Shown here one piece after another: positions 45,216-54,447 of a DNA stretch of 64,000 bases. Within the stretch, counting starts at the first letter, position 1; each line of letters starts with the position of its first letter. The notes beneath the pieces were generated by a model, which worked only from the letters and a program-made list of their open reading frames with translations, made no database searches and was not told the DNA's origin. The stretch comes from Bog-532 sp963805255 (GTDB taxonomy: Bacteria > Actinomycetota > Actinomycetes > Streptosporangiales > Streptosporangiaceae), in NCBI GenBank assembly GCA_963805255.1, contig CAWDTK010000028.1:1-64000 (forward strand), in the 5' to 3' direction. Position numbers and translations under genes: made by a program.

Positions 45216-45788
45216 CTAGGTACCGGCGGGGGACACGGGGAAGCCGTGCTCGGTGACCTGCTCGCGGATCCTGCGGCGGCCGCGGTGCAGCCGGGACATG
45301 ACGGTGCCGATCGGCGTGCCCATCATCTCCGCGATCTCCCGGTACGGATAGCCCTCGATGTCGGCGAGGTACACCGCCGTCCGGAACTCGCCGGGCAGTT
45401 CGCGCAGCGCCCGCAGCAGGTCGGAGTCGGTGATCCGGTCCAGTGCCTCGGCCTCCGCCGACGGTGACGGCGGGGCGAGCCGGTCGGCGGACATCTGCCA
45501 GTCCGCCAGGTCCCCGCCCAGCGCCTGCTGTGGCTCGCGCTTCCGCTTGCGGTAGACGTTGATGAACGTGGTGGTCAGGATGCGGTTCAGCCACGCCCGG
45601 AGGTTGGTGCCCGTCTGGAACTGGTGGAAGGCCGCGTACGCCTTGACCGACGTCTCCTGCACGAGGTCCTCGGCGTCGGTCGGGTTGCGGGTCATCCGCA
45701 GTGCGGCGGGATACAGCTGGCCGAGCTGAGGCACGACGTCACGCTCGAACCGGGCACGGCTGTCGGCGGCCTCATCACTGGCGCTCAT
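45216..45788 (-). CDS. ECF sigma factor of the SigR/SigH (thiol-stress) type
   Basis: 190-residue RNA polymerase sigma factor. Region 2 reads YPAALRMTRNPTDAEDLVQE, AYAAFHQFQTGTNLRAWLNR and ILTTTFINVYRKRKREPQ; region 4 reads ELPGEFRTAVYLADIEGYPY, REIAEMMGTPIGTVMSRLHR and GRRRIREQ. This is the SigR/SigH group, which responds to disulfide stress through the anti-sigma RsrA. ATG 45788 follows GGAGAG by 6 bases. No rsrA follows, so either this is an RsrA-independent paralogue or the partner is elsewhere. A perfect CRP-type palindrome lies 69 bp upstream. Confidence 0.9.
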   Translation of the reverse strand: MSASDEAADSRARFERDVVPQLGQLYPAALRMTRNPTDAEDLVQETSVKAYAAFHQFQTGTNLRAWLNRILTTTFINVYRKRKREPQQALGGDLADWQMSADRLAPPSPSAEAEALDRITDSDLLRALRELPGEFRTAVYLADIEGYPYREIAEMMGTPIGTVMSRLHRGRRRIREQVTEHGFPVSPAGT

Positions 45789-45856
45789 TGGTTCTCTCCG
45801 GGCTCGATCATTGCTACTAAGTAGTAGACGTTTGAGAAGGCCGGATAGCTCGGCGA

Positions 45857-45872
45857 TGTGATGCAAATCACA
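45857..45872. promoter_or_regulatory. Perfect CRP-type palindrome
   Basis: TGTGATGCAAATCACA is exactly self-complementary and fits TGTGA-N6-TCACA, the CRP/FNR-superfamily consensus. It lies between the end of the mannosyltransferase gene and the sigma-factor start, 69 bp upstream of the latter. Actinobacterial Crp homologues recognise near-identical sites. Regulation of the sigma gene is inferred from position. Confidence 0.65.
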
Positions 45873-45933
45873 AGCGTCTACGATCTTGCGCTTACGTTAC
45901 ATCGCGATACCTGTGAGCAGGCTGAACGGCCCC

Positions 45934-47499
45934 TCAGATCCAGCCGTGGTACCACATGCGGGAAAGCCATGCGGTATACGGGATGACCTTGCCGGCCAGG
46001 ATCGGGTACAGGTAGACGAAGTTCAGCAAGACCACGAGCAGGTAGGCCCCGACCACCGCGGCGCCGGTCGACCGGCGCGGGACGCTCGCGTGCGCGGCAC
46101 CGATGATCAGCCCAAGGCACAGCACGATCGCCAGGATGACGAACGGCTCGAACTCCGTGGCGTAGTAGTAGAACTTGGTCCGCGAGACGAACGGGAACCA
46201 GGTCAGCCAGCCGGCCGACACCGCGAGGACGGTCGCGCCCGCCCGCCAGTCCCGGTGCAGCAGCCACCAGGCGAGGCAGCAGATCAGGGCCGGGATTGAT
46301 GCCCACCAGATGGCGGGGGTGCCGATCGCGAGGACTTCCTGGGAGCAGTGCGGCGCGACGCTGCAGGCGGCGCCCGACGAGGGCGCGGAGTAGTAGTAGG
46401 CGACCGGCCGGGACAGCACCAGCCAGTCCCATGGCTGCGACTCATACGGGTGATGCGCATGCAGGCCCACGCTGAACTGGACCATCTGCACGTGGTACTC
46501 GTACAGCGAGTACAGCGCGGACAGGACCGGCGTGTGGACGCCCTGGGTGGCCGCGTAATTGCGGTCATAGCCGAGGGAGGACGCGAACCAGCCGCTCCAC
46601 GAGGCGCTGTACACGGCCAGCGGCAGCACCCCGAAGGTGAGCGGCAGCCATTTCCCGTCGCGGGCCAGCGCACCGCGCCAGAAGTGGCCGATTCCCGCGG
46701 CCCGGCGCGCCCCGACGTCCCACGCGATGGCCAGGGCGGCGAACGCGAAGACGTACCAGACCGCATCCTGCTTGCAGGCACAGGCGCAGCCGATGAAGAA
46801 ACCCGCCCCGACCCGCCACCAGTGGATGCCGATCCCGGGGCCCGCCCCGCTCGTGCCCCGCGCCGCCACCGCCCGGGCCAGGCGCGCGCGGGACACGTCG
46901 CGGTCGATCACCAGGCAGCCGAACGAGGCCAGCACGAAGAACATCAGGAAGATGTCGAGCAGCCCGGTGCGGCTCATCACGAACTCCAGGCCGTCGAGCG
47001 ACATCAGCAGGCCGGCGATGCAGCCCAGCAGCGTCGACCGGGTCATCCGCCGGGTAATACGGCAGATGAGAAGAATCGCCAGCGACCCGAACACGGCCGC
47101 GGAAAAGCGCCAGCCGGCGGAGTTCAGGCCGAAGAGCCATTCGCCGGCCGCTATCAGCCACTTTCCGAGCGGTGGCTGCACCACGTATTCGCCGCCGGCC
47201 GCGAAAATGTGCGTGCTGCCCGATTGGATCAGCGCATTCGCGTTCGGTACGAGATTGCGCTCGACACCAAAGTTCAGCAGGCTGTACGCGTCTTTGGCGT
47301 AATAGGTCTCGTCGAAGATCAGCGCGCGCGGGACCGCGAGCCGGTTGAAGCGCAGGAATGCGCCGAACGCGGTGACCAGGAGCGGTCCCAGCCAGCCCAG
47401 GACCCGGTCCGCGGGCAGCACGGAGACCAGCCGGTCGCGCAGCGCCGACGTCCCGTCCGCCGTTTCGGTAGCCGGTACGCCGGCCTCGGTTGCCGCCAT
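45934..47499 (-). CDS. Polyprenyl-phosphate-mannose-protein mannosyltransferase (PMT family)
   Basis: 521-residue GT39 membrane enzyme for protein O-mannosylation. The acidic catalytic pair is in ALIFDETYYAKDAYS, with EYVVQPPLGKWLIAAGEWLF and RTGLLDIFLMFFVLAS of the PMT signature. At least nine hydrophobic helices follow, and the C-terminus is TAWLSRMWYHGWI. ATG 47499 fits the family; TACGAT lies 8 bases upstream without a ribosome site, so a leaderless mRNA is plausible. It is divergent from rsmI across 49 bp, a conserved actinobacterial arrangement. The lipid donor would come from a Ppm-type GT2; the nearby GT2 is a different subgroup. Confidence 0.92.
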   Translation of the reverse strand: MAATEAGVPATETADGTSALRDRLVSVLPADRVLGWLGPLLVTAFGAFLRFNRLAVPRALIFDETYYAKDAYSLLNFGVERNLVPNANALIQSGSTHIFAAGGEYVVQPPLGKWLIAAGEWLFGLNSAGWRFSAAVFGSLAILLICRITRRMTRSTLLGCIAGLLMSLDGLEFVMSRTGLLDIFLMFFVLASFGCLVIDRDVSRARLARAVAARGTSGAGPGIGIHWWRVGAGFFIGCACACKQDAVWYVFAFAALAIAWDVGARRAAGIGHFWRGALARDGKWLPLTFGVLPLAVYSASWSGWFASSLGYDRNYAATQGVHTPVLSALYSLYEYHVQMVQFSVGLHAHHPYESQPWDWLVLSRPVAYYYSAPSSGAACSVAPHCSQEVLAIGTPAIWWASIPALICCLAWWLLHRDWRAGATVLAVSAGWLTWFPFVSRTKFYYYATEFEPFVILAIVLCLGLIIGAAHASVPRRSTGAAVVGAYLLVVLLNFVYLYPILAGKVIPYTAWLSRMWYHGWI

Positions 47500-47548
47500 C
47501 GATGCATATCGTACGGGATGAAAACGCGGCGGCAGCGAAGGAAAGTGA

Positions 47549-48454
47549 ATGCCCGGCGGAGAAGGAATCCCCAGCGGCCCCAGCGGCGAGGCAGAAACCC
47601 CGGCCCGCGGCATGCTGATCCTGGCGGCGGCGCCCATTGGCCGGCCGGACGACGCGTCCGGCGGGCTGGCCGCGGAGCTGGCGGCCGCCCCGGTCATCGC
47701 CGCGGAGGACACCCGCCGGCTGCGGCGGCTGGCCGCCCGCCTGGGCGTCGAGCTGACTGGCCGTCTCGTCTCCTACTACGAGGCGGTCGAGGCGGGACGC
47801 CAGGCCCTTCTGCTTGGCGAACTGCGCGCCGGGCGTGACGTCCTGCTCGTGACCGACGCCGGCATGCCGGGCGTCAGTGATCCGGGCTACCGGCTGACCG
47901 CCGCCGCGGCGGCGGCGGGCATCCGGGTGACCATCCTGCCGGGGCCGTCGGCGGTGACCGCGGCGCTCGCCGTCTCGGGGCTGCCCACCGACCGCTTCTG
48001 CTTCGAGGGCTTCCCGCCCCGGGGCCGGGGGGAGCGATCACGCCGCTTCGCCGAGCTGGCCGGCGAGCGCCGGACCATGGTGTTCTTCGAGTCACCGCGC
48101 CGGGCCGGGACGACGCTGGGGGAGCTGTCCGCCGCCTTCGGGGAGAAGCGGCGCGCCGTCGTGTGCCGCGAGCTGACCAAGACGCACGAGGAGATCCGCC
48201 GCGGCACCCTGGCCGGGCTGGCCGCCTGGGCGGCCGGCGGGCTGCTCGGTGAGATCACCCTGGTCGTCGAGGGGGCGCCGGCCGCGGCCCGGGGAGCGGA
48301 CGCCGGGGATGTCAGCGCGGCGGTCGCCGAGGTGACCCGCCGGGTCGCCGGCGGCGCGAGCCGCAAGGACGCGATCGCCGCCGTCGCCGCCGAGACCGGC
48401 CTGCCCCGGAATCTGGTCTATGACGCCGCGGTCTCGCCGCGCGCCAGTTCCTGA
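47549..48454 (+). CDS. rsmI: 16S rRNA (cytidine(1402)-2'-O)-methyltransferase
   Basis: 301-residue tetrapyrrole-methylase-fold enzyme that methylates C1402 in 16S rRNA using SAM. Blocks: LILAAAPIGRPDDASG, VIAAEDTRRLRRLAARLGVE, VLLVTDAGMPGVSDPGYRL, TILPGPSAVTAALAVSGLPT and FCFEGFPPRGRGERSRRF. The C-terminal accessory domain is present (VAGGASRKDAIAAVAAETGL). ATG 47549 gives a 21-residue leader before MLILAAAP; ATG 47612 would match the family better but has no ribosome site. Its last 37 bases overlap the convergent membrane protein. Confidence 0.94.
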   Translation: MPGGEGIPSGPSGEAETPARGMLILAAAPIGRPDDASGGLAAELAAAPVIAAEDTRRLRRLAARLGVELTGRLVSYYEAVEAGRQALLLGELRAGRDVLLVTDAGMPGVSDPGYRLTAAAAAAGIRVTILPGPSAVTAALAVSGLPTDRFCFEGFPPRGRGERSRRFAELAGERRTMVFFESPRRAGTTLGELSAAFGEKRRAVVCRELTKTHEEIRRGTLAGLAAWAAGGLLGEITLVVEGAPAAARGADAGDVSAAVAEVTRRVAGGASRKDAIAAVAAETGLPRNLVYDAAVSPRASS

Positions 48455-50049
48455 TCGGCGGGACCGCCCGGGTCCTGGCCTGCGGGACCGTCCGCGGCAC
48501 CGGCCGGGACCGCCTCGCCGCGCCGCCGGGACAGGCGGGAATCCAGCCAGTTGCGGGCGGCGGTGTCCCGGCCGAACGCCATGGCCGCCGCCAGGCAGGC
48601 GAACGGAACCGCCGGCAGCACGTACCGGTAGTCGAATTCGGCGGTCGCGGCCGGCTCGACGATCAGCGCGACGGAAATGACCCAGGGCAGCGTGGCGTCA
48701 CCGCCCAGCCGCCGCCAGGCCAGCACCATGCCGCCCAGGCCGACGGCCAGGATGGCGCCGTACAAGCTGCCGGGCAGCCAGACGTACCGCTGCCAGACCC
48801 GGATCACCCCGGCGAACGGCTCGACCACGTTGGTCAGCGGGTTGCCACGGACGTAGTAAGCCACATCGGAGCTGTACGACCCGACGTGCGCGCGGGCCCA
48901 GGACGGGACCGGCAGCGAGCGGTAGCCGAACAGGTACTCGTTATAGGTGGCCGCGTTCGGGAACACGTAGCGCCGCCACTCGAACACGCGGATCGTGTCG
49001 TAGCCGACGATCTGCACGTAGCCCAGCGGCTGGGCGATGATCGCGCGCTTGGCGAAGTCCTCGGCGAGCTGGTTGGGCAGCGGTGAGAACTTCGAGGGCG
49101 GGAAGCGGTCCAGCGGGGAGATGTTCGACCAGATGTAGGACTGCGACATCGGACGCTCGCTCGGCGGGGTCGTCGTGCACAGCGACAGGTCGTCCGTGGG
49201 CAGGTGCATCCGCGAGCACTCGGCGAACGCCATGACGCGCGAATAGAGGAAGATGCCGGTGCTGTCGGTCATCGCGAACTGCCCGTAGACCGAGTAGAAC
49301 CACGTGCAGTAGAGCAGGACCGGGACGAGGCAGGCGACGACGGTGCCGGCGAGGGCACGCCAGCCGATCCGCTTGATGATGATGTACACCGCGAAGATGG
49401 CCAGGAACGGCAGGCCCACCGACCGGACCGTGGCCGACACGCCGAGGATCAGGCCGATGAGCGTGCAGCGCTGCCACGATGGCTTGCTGTCCCACAGCAG
49501 CAGTGTGGTGGCCAGGGCGAGCAGGAACTCGAATGGGACGTCGCTGAGGATCAGGTGCTCGAGCTGGATCTGGAAGCCGTCGTAGAGCACCGGGACCGCG
49601 GCGAGTGAGGCGATCCAGGCGGCCACGCCGAACCGGTGCCTCGCCACCGCGTACACCATGACACCGACGGCTACGCCCATCAGATGTTGCAAGATCGTTA
49701 TGGCCGCGTAGCTGTGCAGCGGTTCCAGGATCTTGAGGAAGATCGCATACCCCGCCGGGCGCGTCACGTCGGGGTGGAGACCGATCACGTCCCCTATGTA
49801 CTGGAACGAATCGTTGAACCAGGACTGCCACTGATAGCCGAGCTCGGCGTCGGCGCGCAGGGCGACCGCCGGGATCAGGACGAGCACGAAGAGGCGGTTC
49901 CCGGTGATCAGGGCGCGGATAGCCGCCGGGGAAAACAGGGACGCGAGCCGGCCGCGTGAGCCCTCCGCGGCCGCGGAGCGGTTCCGGCTAAGCGAGCCGG
50001 GCAGGCGGCGCAGTGTGATTCGCCGTGTGCCTGAGGCCGGTGCGGTCAA
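48418..50049 (-). CDS. GT-C-like polytopic membrane protein (putative lipid-linked glycosyltransferase)
   Basis: 543 residues with ten or more hydrophobic helices. The first loop holds NDSFQYIGDVIGLHPDVTRP with the acidic residues expected in GT-C enzymes, and ILSDVPFEFLLALATTLLLW resembles the second catalytic loop of GT39/GT87-like proteins. A large extracytoplasmic segment (RMHLPTDDLSLCTTTPPSER) sits before the last helices, and WVISVALIVEPAATAEFDYR with YVLPAVPFA near the end is typical of actinobacterial members. The substrate is unknown. It is divergent from a GT2 family transferase and near the PMT, suggesting a small envelope glycosylation locus. Confidence 0.7.
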   Translation of the reverse strand: MTAPASGTRRITLRRLPGSLSRNRSAAAEGSRGRLASLFSPAAIRALITGNRLFVLVLIPAVALRADAELGYQWQSWFNDSFQYIGDVIGLHPDVTRPAGYAIFLKILEPLHSYAAITILQHLMGVAVGVMVYAVARHRFGVAAWIASLAAVPVLYDGFQIQLEHLILSDVPFEFLLALATTLLLWDSKPSWQRCTLIGLILGVSATVRSVGLPFLAIFAVYIIIKRIGWRALAGTVVACLVPVLLYCTWFYSVYGQFAMTDSTGIFLYSRVMAFAECSRMHLPTDDLSLCTTTPPSERPMSQSYIWSNISPLDRFPPSKFSPLPNQLAEDFAKRAIIAQPLGYVQIVGYDTIRVFEWRRYVFPNAATYNEYLFGYRSLPVPSWARAHVGSYSSDVAYYVRGNPLTNVVEPFAGVIRVWQRYVWLPGSLYGAILAVGLGGMVLAWRRLGGDATLPWVISVALIVEPAATAEFDYRYVLPAVPFACLAAAMAFGRDTAARNWLDSRLSRRRGEAVPAGAADGPAGQDPGGPADQELARGETAAS

Positions 50050-50245
50050 CCCGGATCCTCCTTGTACTGTTCAATGACCGTGACGCATAAACGCTTATGA
50101 CTGCTTGGCCAGTACTGGCCGCCCCGCATGCATTCTTTCGCCTACGGTATTACGGTGCAGCAGCGGCCCGGGTGATCGCGGGCTGCGCCGGGGCCCGGCG
50201 CCTTCCCACGCTACCTGGCGCAAAACTTCAGCGGATGGTGAAACC

Positions 50246-51682
50246 GTGAGCAGTAAGGGAGATGACGTGGAGCTGACCGTCGTCATGCCGTGTCTCAATG
50301 AGGCCGAGACGGTCGCGACGTGCGTCCGCAAGGCCGTGGGATTCCTGCGTGATAATGACATCACCGGTGAGGTGGTGATCGCGGACAACGGCAGCACCGA
50401 CGGGAGCCAGCAGCTGGCGGCCGGCGCCGGGGCGCGGGTCGTGCCCGTCTCCGAGAAGGGTTACGGCAACGCCCTGATGGGCGGGATCGTGGCTGCCCGC
50501 GGCCGCTTCATCATCATGGGCGACGCGGACGACAGCTACAATTTCACCGACCTGATGCCGTTCGTCCGGAGCCTGCGCGACGGGGCCGACCTGGTGATGG
50601 GGAACCGCTTCAAGGGCGGCATCGAGCCGGGAGCGATGCCGGCGCTGCACCGCTACATCGGGAACCCGGTGCTCAGCTTCATCGGCCGGCTGTTCTTCAG
50701 CAGCAAGATCGGCGACTTCCACTGCGGTCTGCGCGGCTTCCGCCGGGACAGTGTGATGAAGCTCGGGCTGCAGGCCACGGGCATGGAGTTCGCCAGTGAG
50801 CTCATCGTCAAGGCGACGCTGGCCAAGCAGCGCATCACCGAGGTCCCGACGACGCTGGCCAAGGACGGCCGGAGCCGGCCGCCGCACCTGCGGAGCTGGC
50901 GGGACGGGTGGCGTCACCTGCGCTTCCTGCTGCTGTTCAGCCCACGATGGCTCTTCTTCATGCCCGGCCTGGCGGTCCTCATCCTCGGTATCGCGATCGG
51001 TGCCGTCGTGATCCCGCGGCCGTTCAGCGTCGGCTCGGTCACCTTCGACGTGGACACCCTCGTCGCCGCCTCGGCCATGGTCGTCATCGGTTTCCAGTCG
51101 GTGCTGTTCGGCCTGTTCACGCAGGTGTACGCGAGCGCCGAGGGGTTCCTGCCGGAGGACAAGCGGGTCCGGCACATTCTGAGGACGCTGAGCCTGGAAC
51201 GCGGCCTGGTCGCCGGGGCTGTGCTCGCGGTGGCCGGGATCGTCGGCCTGGCGGTGTCGTTGTCCTACTGGGGCAGCGCCCGCTTCGGCTCGCTCGACTA
51301 CAACCATGCCCTGCGCCTCGTGGTGCCGTCGGTCACCGCCCTGATCCTCAGCTGCCAGATCATCCTCGGCACGTTCTTCCTCAGCATCCTGGGCATCCGG
51401 CGGACCCGGCACCCGGCCATGGGCGCGCTGGAGACCGACGAGGAAGGCCGCGAGGCCGCGCCGGGCAAGGTCACGCGGACCCGGCCGGACGGTGCGGTCG
51501 GCACGGTGGGTGTCGACGCCGGCGCCCCCGCCGCGGGGATTCCCGCGCAGGCATCCGCGAACGGCGGCTCCGCGAACGGCGGCCAGGACGCGGGCGCCCC
51601 GGCCGGAGCGGACGGGGCCGGCGCCGGCGGCGTGCCCGCGGGCGCCGGCGACGTGCACGCGGCCGGCTCTGACGGGGCGTAA
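50246..51682 (+). CDS. Family 2 glycosyltransferase (DPG-synthase type)
   Basis: 478 residues. The GT2 domain has VVMPCLNEAETVATCVRKAV, VVIADNGSTDGSQQLA and the nucleotide-Mg Asp motif GDADDSYNFTDLMPFV, with ADLVMGNRFKGGIEPGAMPA and IGDFHCGLRGFRRDSV. This matches DPM/DPG-synthase-like enzymes loading a sugar onto a polyprenyl phosphate. Four hydrophobic helices follow, then a Gly/Ala-rich tail of about 60 residues. GTG 50246 is used; GTG 50267 with GGGAG 5 bases upstream is an equally good start. It is divergent from the GT-C-like gene, which could use its product. Confidence 0.85.
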   Translation: MSSKGDDVELTVVMPCLNEAETVATCVRKAVGFLRDNDITGEVVIADNGSTDGSQQLAAGAGARVVPVSEKGYGNALMGGIVAARGRFIIMGDADDSYNFTDLMPFVRSLRDGADLVMGNRFKGGIEPGAMPALHRYIGNPVLSFIGRLFFSSKIGDFHCGLRGFRRDSVMKLGLQATGMEFASELIVKATLAKQRITEVPTTLAKDGRSRPPHLRSWRDGWRHLRFLLLFSPRWLFFMPGLAVLILGIAIGAVVIPRPFSVGSVTFDVDTLVAASAMVVIGFQSVLFGLFTQVYASAEGFLPEDKRVRHILRTLSLERGLVAGAVLAVAGIVGLAVSLSYWGSARFGSLDYNHALRLVVPSVTALILSCQIILGTFFLSILGIRRTRHPAMGALETDEEGREAAPGKVTRTRPDGAVGTVGVDAGAPAAGIPAQASANGGSANGGQDAGAPAGADGAGAGGVPAGAGDVHAAGSDGA

Positions 51683-51723
51683 ATCCGCGCTTAGCAGCCA
51701 GCCGGTGGCTCTAGGCTTGAAGC

Positions 51724-53535
51724 ATGTCCTCGCCAACTCAGCCCGGCCGGCCCATTCTGGCCGCACCGGCCTGGCCATACGCTAACGGCCCCCGTCACAT
51801 TGGGCACGTCTCGGGCTTCGGGCTGCCCTGTGACATGTTCAGCCGGTACCAGCGGATGGCGGGAAACAAGGTGCTGATGGTGAGCGGCACCGACGAGCAT
51901 GGCACCCCGATCCAGGTGCAGGCCGACGCCGAGGGCGTGACCGCCCGCGAGCTCGCGGACCGCTACAACCGCGTCATCGCCCAGGACCTGGCCGGGCTGA
52001 ACATGTCCTACGACCTGTTCACACGGACCACGACGCGTAACCATTACGCGATCACCCAGGACATCTTCCTGGGCCTGTTCAAGAACGGCTACATCTTCCC
52101 CCGGACGATGCTCGGGGCGATCTCGCCGTCGACCGGGCGGACGCTGCCGGACCGGTATATCGAGGGCACCTGCCCGATCTGCGGGTACGACAGCGCCCGC
52201 GGCGACCAGTGCGACAACTGCGGCAACCAGCTCGATCCGGCCGACCTGATCGGCCCCCGGTCCCGGATCAACGGCGAGAAGCCGGAGTTCGCCGAGGAAG
52301 AGCACTTCTTCTTCGACCTGCCCGCCTTCGCCGACGTGCTGGGGAGCTGGCTGCAGAGCAAGGGCGGCCAGTGGCGGCCGAACGTGCTCAAGTTCTCGCT
52401 CAACCTGCTCGACGACCTCCAGCCCCGGGCGATCACCCGCGACCTGGACTGGGGGGTGCCGGTACCGCTGGACGGCTGGCGTGACCGCCCGGACAAGAAG
52501 ATATACGTCTGGTTCAACGCGGTCACCGGCTACTTGTCGGCGTCGGTGGAATGGGCCAGGCGTTCCGGCGACCCCGACGCCTGGCGCGCCTGGTGGCAGT
52601 CGCCGGACGCCGAGTCGTACTACTTCATGGGCAAGGACAACATCGTCTTCCACTCCGAGATCTGGCCGGCCATGCTGCTCGGCTACTCGGGCCGGGGCGC
52701 CAAGGGCGGTACGCCGGGCCCGCTGGGCGAACTCAGCCTGCCCACCGAGATCGTCTCCAGCGAGTACCTGACGATGGAGGGGAAGAAGTTCTCCTCCTCC
52801 CGCAACGTCGTCATCTACGTGCGAGACTTCCTCGAGCGCTACGACGTGGACGCGCTGCGCTATTACGTGGCCGTGGCCAGCCCGGAGAACCAGGACACCG
52901 ATTTCACCTGGAGCGAGTTCGTCCGCCGCAACAACGACGAGCTGGTGGCCACCTGGGGCAACCTGGTCAATCGCTCGGTCTCGTTCGCGGCGCGCAACAT
53001 CGGCGCGATCCCCGCGGCCGGCGAGCTGACCGATACCGACTCCGAGCTGCTGGCGCGCTCCCGGCAGGCGTTCGCCACGGTCGGTGCGCACCTGGCGAGG
53101 TCCCGGTTCAAGCTGGCGACGGGGGAGGCGATGCGGACGGTGGCCGAGGCGAACAAGTACATGTCCGAGCAGGCGCCATGGAAGCTGCGCGAAAGCGACC
53201 CCGGCCGGATGCGGACGATCCTGCATGTCGCGCTGCAGGTGGTCGACGACGCCAAGACGCTGCTGACGCCGTTCCTGCCGGGCTCGTCCCAGCAGGTCTT
53301 CGAGATGCTGGGCGGGTCTGGTGCGTGGTCCGGCACGCCGGAGATCAGGGAAGTGGACGAGGAAGGCGGTCCCTCCTACCCGGTGATCACCGGCCGGTAC
53401 GAGGGGGCCGCGCGCTGGGAATCCCAGCCGATCCAGCCGGGTACGCCCCTTGAGGTGCCCGCCCCGCTGTTCACCAAGCTCGACCGGTCGGTAGCCGACG
53501 AGGAAGTGGCCCGGCTCCGGGAATCTGGCCACTGA
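51724..53535 (+). CDS. metG: Methionyl-tRNA synthetase
   Basis: 603-residue class I synthetase. HIGH motif: HIGH in ANGPRHIGHVSGFGLPCDMF. Zinc knuckle: CPICGYDSARGDQCDNCG. KMSKS-type loop: KKFSSSRN. TDEHGTPIQVQADAEG is the usual third block. There is no C-terminal EMAP-like dimer domain, as in other actinobacteria. ATG 51724 is at the family position. It overlaps tatD by one base (TGATG), opening the conserved metG-tatD-ksgA-ispE block. Confidence 0.96.
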   Translation: MSSPTQPGRPILAAPAWPYANGPRHIGHVSGFGLPCDMFSRYQRMAGNKVLMVSGTDEHGTPIQVQADAEGVTARELADRYNRVIAQDLAGLNMSYDLFTRTTTRNHYAITQDIFLGLFKNGYIFPRTMLGAISPSTGRTLPDRYIEGTCPICGYDSARGDQCDNCGNQLDPADLIGPRSRINGEKPEFAEEEHFFFDLPAFADVLGSWLQSKGGQWRPNVLKFSLNLLDDLQPRAITRDLDWGVPVPLDGWRDRPDKKIYVWFNAVTGYLSASVEWARRSGDPDAWRAWWQSPDAESYYFMGKDNIVFHSEIWPAMLLGYSGRGAKGGTPGPLGELSLPTEIVSSEYLTMEGKKFSSSRNVVIYVRDFLERYDVDALRYYVAVASPENQDTDFTWSEFVRRNNDELVATWGNLVNRSVSFAARNIGAIPAAGELTDTDSELLARSRQAFATVGAHLARSRFKLATGEAMRTVAEANKYMSEQAPWKLRESDPGRMRTILHVALQVVDDAKTLLTPFLPGSSQQVFEMLGGSGAWSGTPEIREVDEEGGPSYPVITGRYEGAARWESQPIQPGTPLEVPAPLFTKLDRSVADEEVARLRESGH

Positions 53536-54383
53536 TGGGCGGCCCGGACGAGAGCCTGGCGGCACGGCCAGCCCCGGCGGGGCGCGCCGCGCCGGCCGTC
53601 ACCGACCCGCTGCCGCGGCCGGCCTTCGACAGTCACACGCACCTGGACATCATGGGCCTGCCGGTGCCCGGCGTGCTCAGCGCGGCACACGCGGCCGGGA
53701 TCGAGCGGGTCGTCACGGTCGGCGTTGACCTTGAGTCGTCGCGCTGGTCGGCGCGATGCGCAGCGGAGTACAACACGGTCTACGCCGCCGTCGCCATCCA
53801 CCCGAACGAAACGGGCGCGGTCGCGGCGCTGGATGACGTGCTCGCCGAGATCGAGACGCTGGCCGGCCTGCCGCAGGTCCGCGCGGTCGGCGAGACCGGC
53901 CTGGATTACTACCGGGACTATTCCGACCCTGAGCTGCAGCGTGAGTGGTTCCGCGCGCACATCGGGATCGCGAAGCGGACCGGCAAGGCCCTGATGATCC
54001 ACGACCGGGAGGCGCACGAGGATGTGCTGCGCATCCTGGCCGGGGAAGGGCCCCCGGACAAGGTGGTGTTCCACTGCTTTTCCGGCGGCGAGCAGATGGC
54101 CAAGCGGTGCGCGGACTCCGGCTATGTGATGAGCTTCGCCGGCAACCTCACCTTCGCCAGCGCGCAGGGCCTGCGCGACGCGGCCGCGATGGCGCCCGCG
54201 GACCTGCTGCTGGTGGAGACCGACGCGCCGTTCCTGACTCCGGTGCCCTACCGCGGCAAGCCGAACTCGCCCGCCCTCGCCGCTTACACCGCGCGCCGCC
54301 TGGCCGAGGTGAAGAACATGGACGTGGCCGAGCTCTGCGCGCTGGTGACGGCGACCGGAGAGCGCATCTTCGGCCCGTGGTGA
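53535..54383 (+). CDS. tatD: TatD family metal-dependent hydrolase
   Basis: 282-residue TIM-barrel DNase/hydrolase of the TatD family. Metal ligands: HTH in FDSHTHLDIMGLP, E in AVGETGLDYYRDY, H in FHCFSGGEQMAKRC and D in ETDAPFLTPVPYRGKPN. The protein is of family length with an extra 25 residues at the start. Homologues act in DNA repair or 3'-5' nuclease processing. It is translationally coupled to metG and followed by ksgA after 64 bp, the standard actinobacterial order. Confidence 0.93.
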   Translation: MGGPDESLAARPAPAGRAAPAVTDPLPRPAFDSHTHLDIMGLPVPGVLSAAHAAGIERVVTVGVDLESSRWSARCAAEYNTVYAAVAIHPNETGAVAALDDVLAEIETLAGLPQVRAVGETGLDYYRDYSDPELQREWFRAHIGIAKRTGKALMIHDREAHEDVLRILAGEGPPDKVVFHCFSGGEQMAKRCADSGYVMSFAGNLTFASAQGLRDAAAMAPADLLLVETDAPFLTPVPYRGKPNSPALAAYTARRLAEVKNMDVAELCALVTATGERIFGPW

Positions 54384-54447
54384 CCGGACCTGTGGTGACC
54401 GGACCGCGCGGGCCTGCGGCCATGGTGCGAGCGGGCCGGGCGCAGCG

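Noticed and set aside
45037..45594. Minus-strand 185-codon frame as an RsrA candidate
   Set aside because: It overlaps most of the sigma gene in another frame and lacks the His-Cys-Cys-Cys zinc motif.
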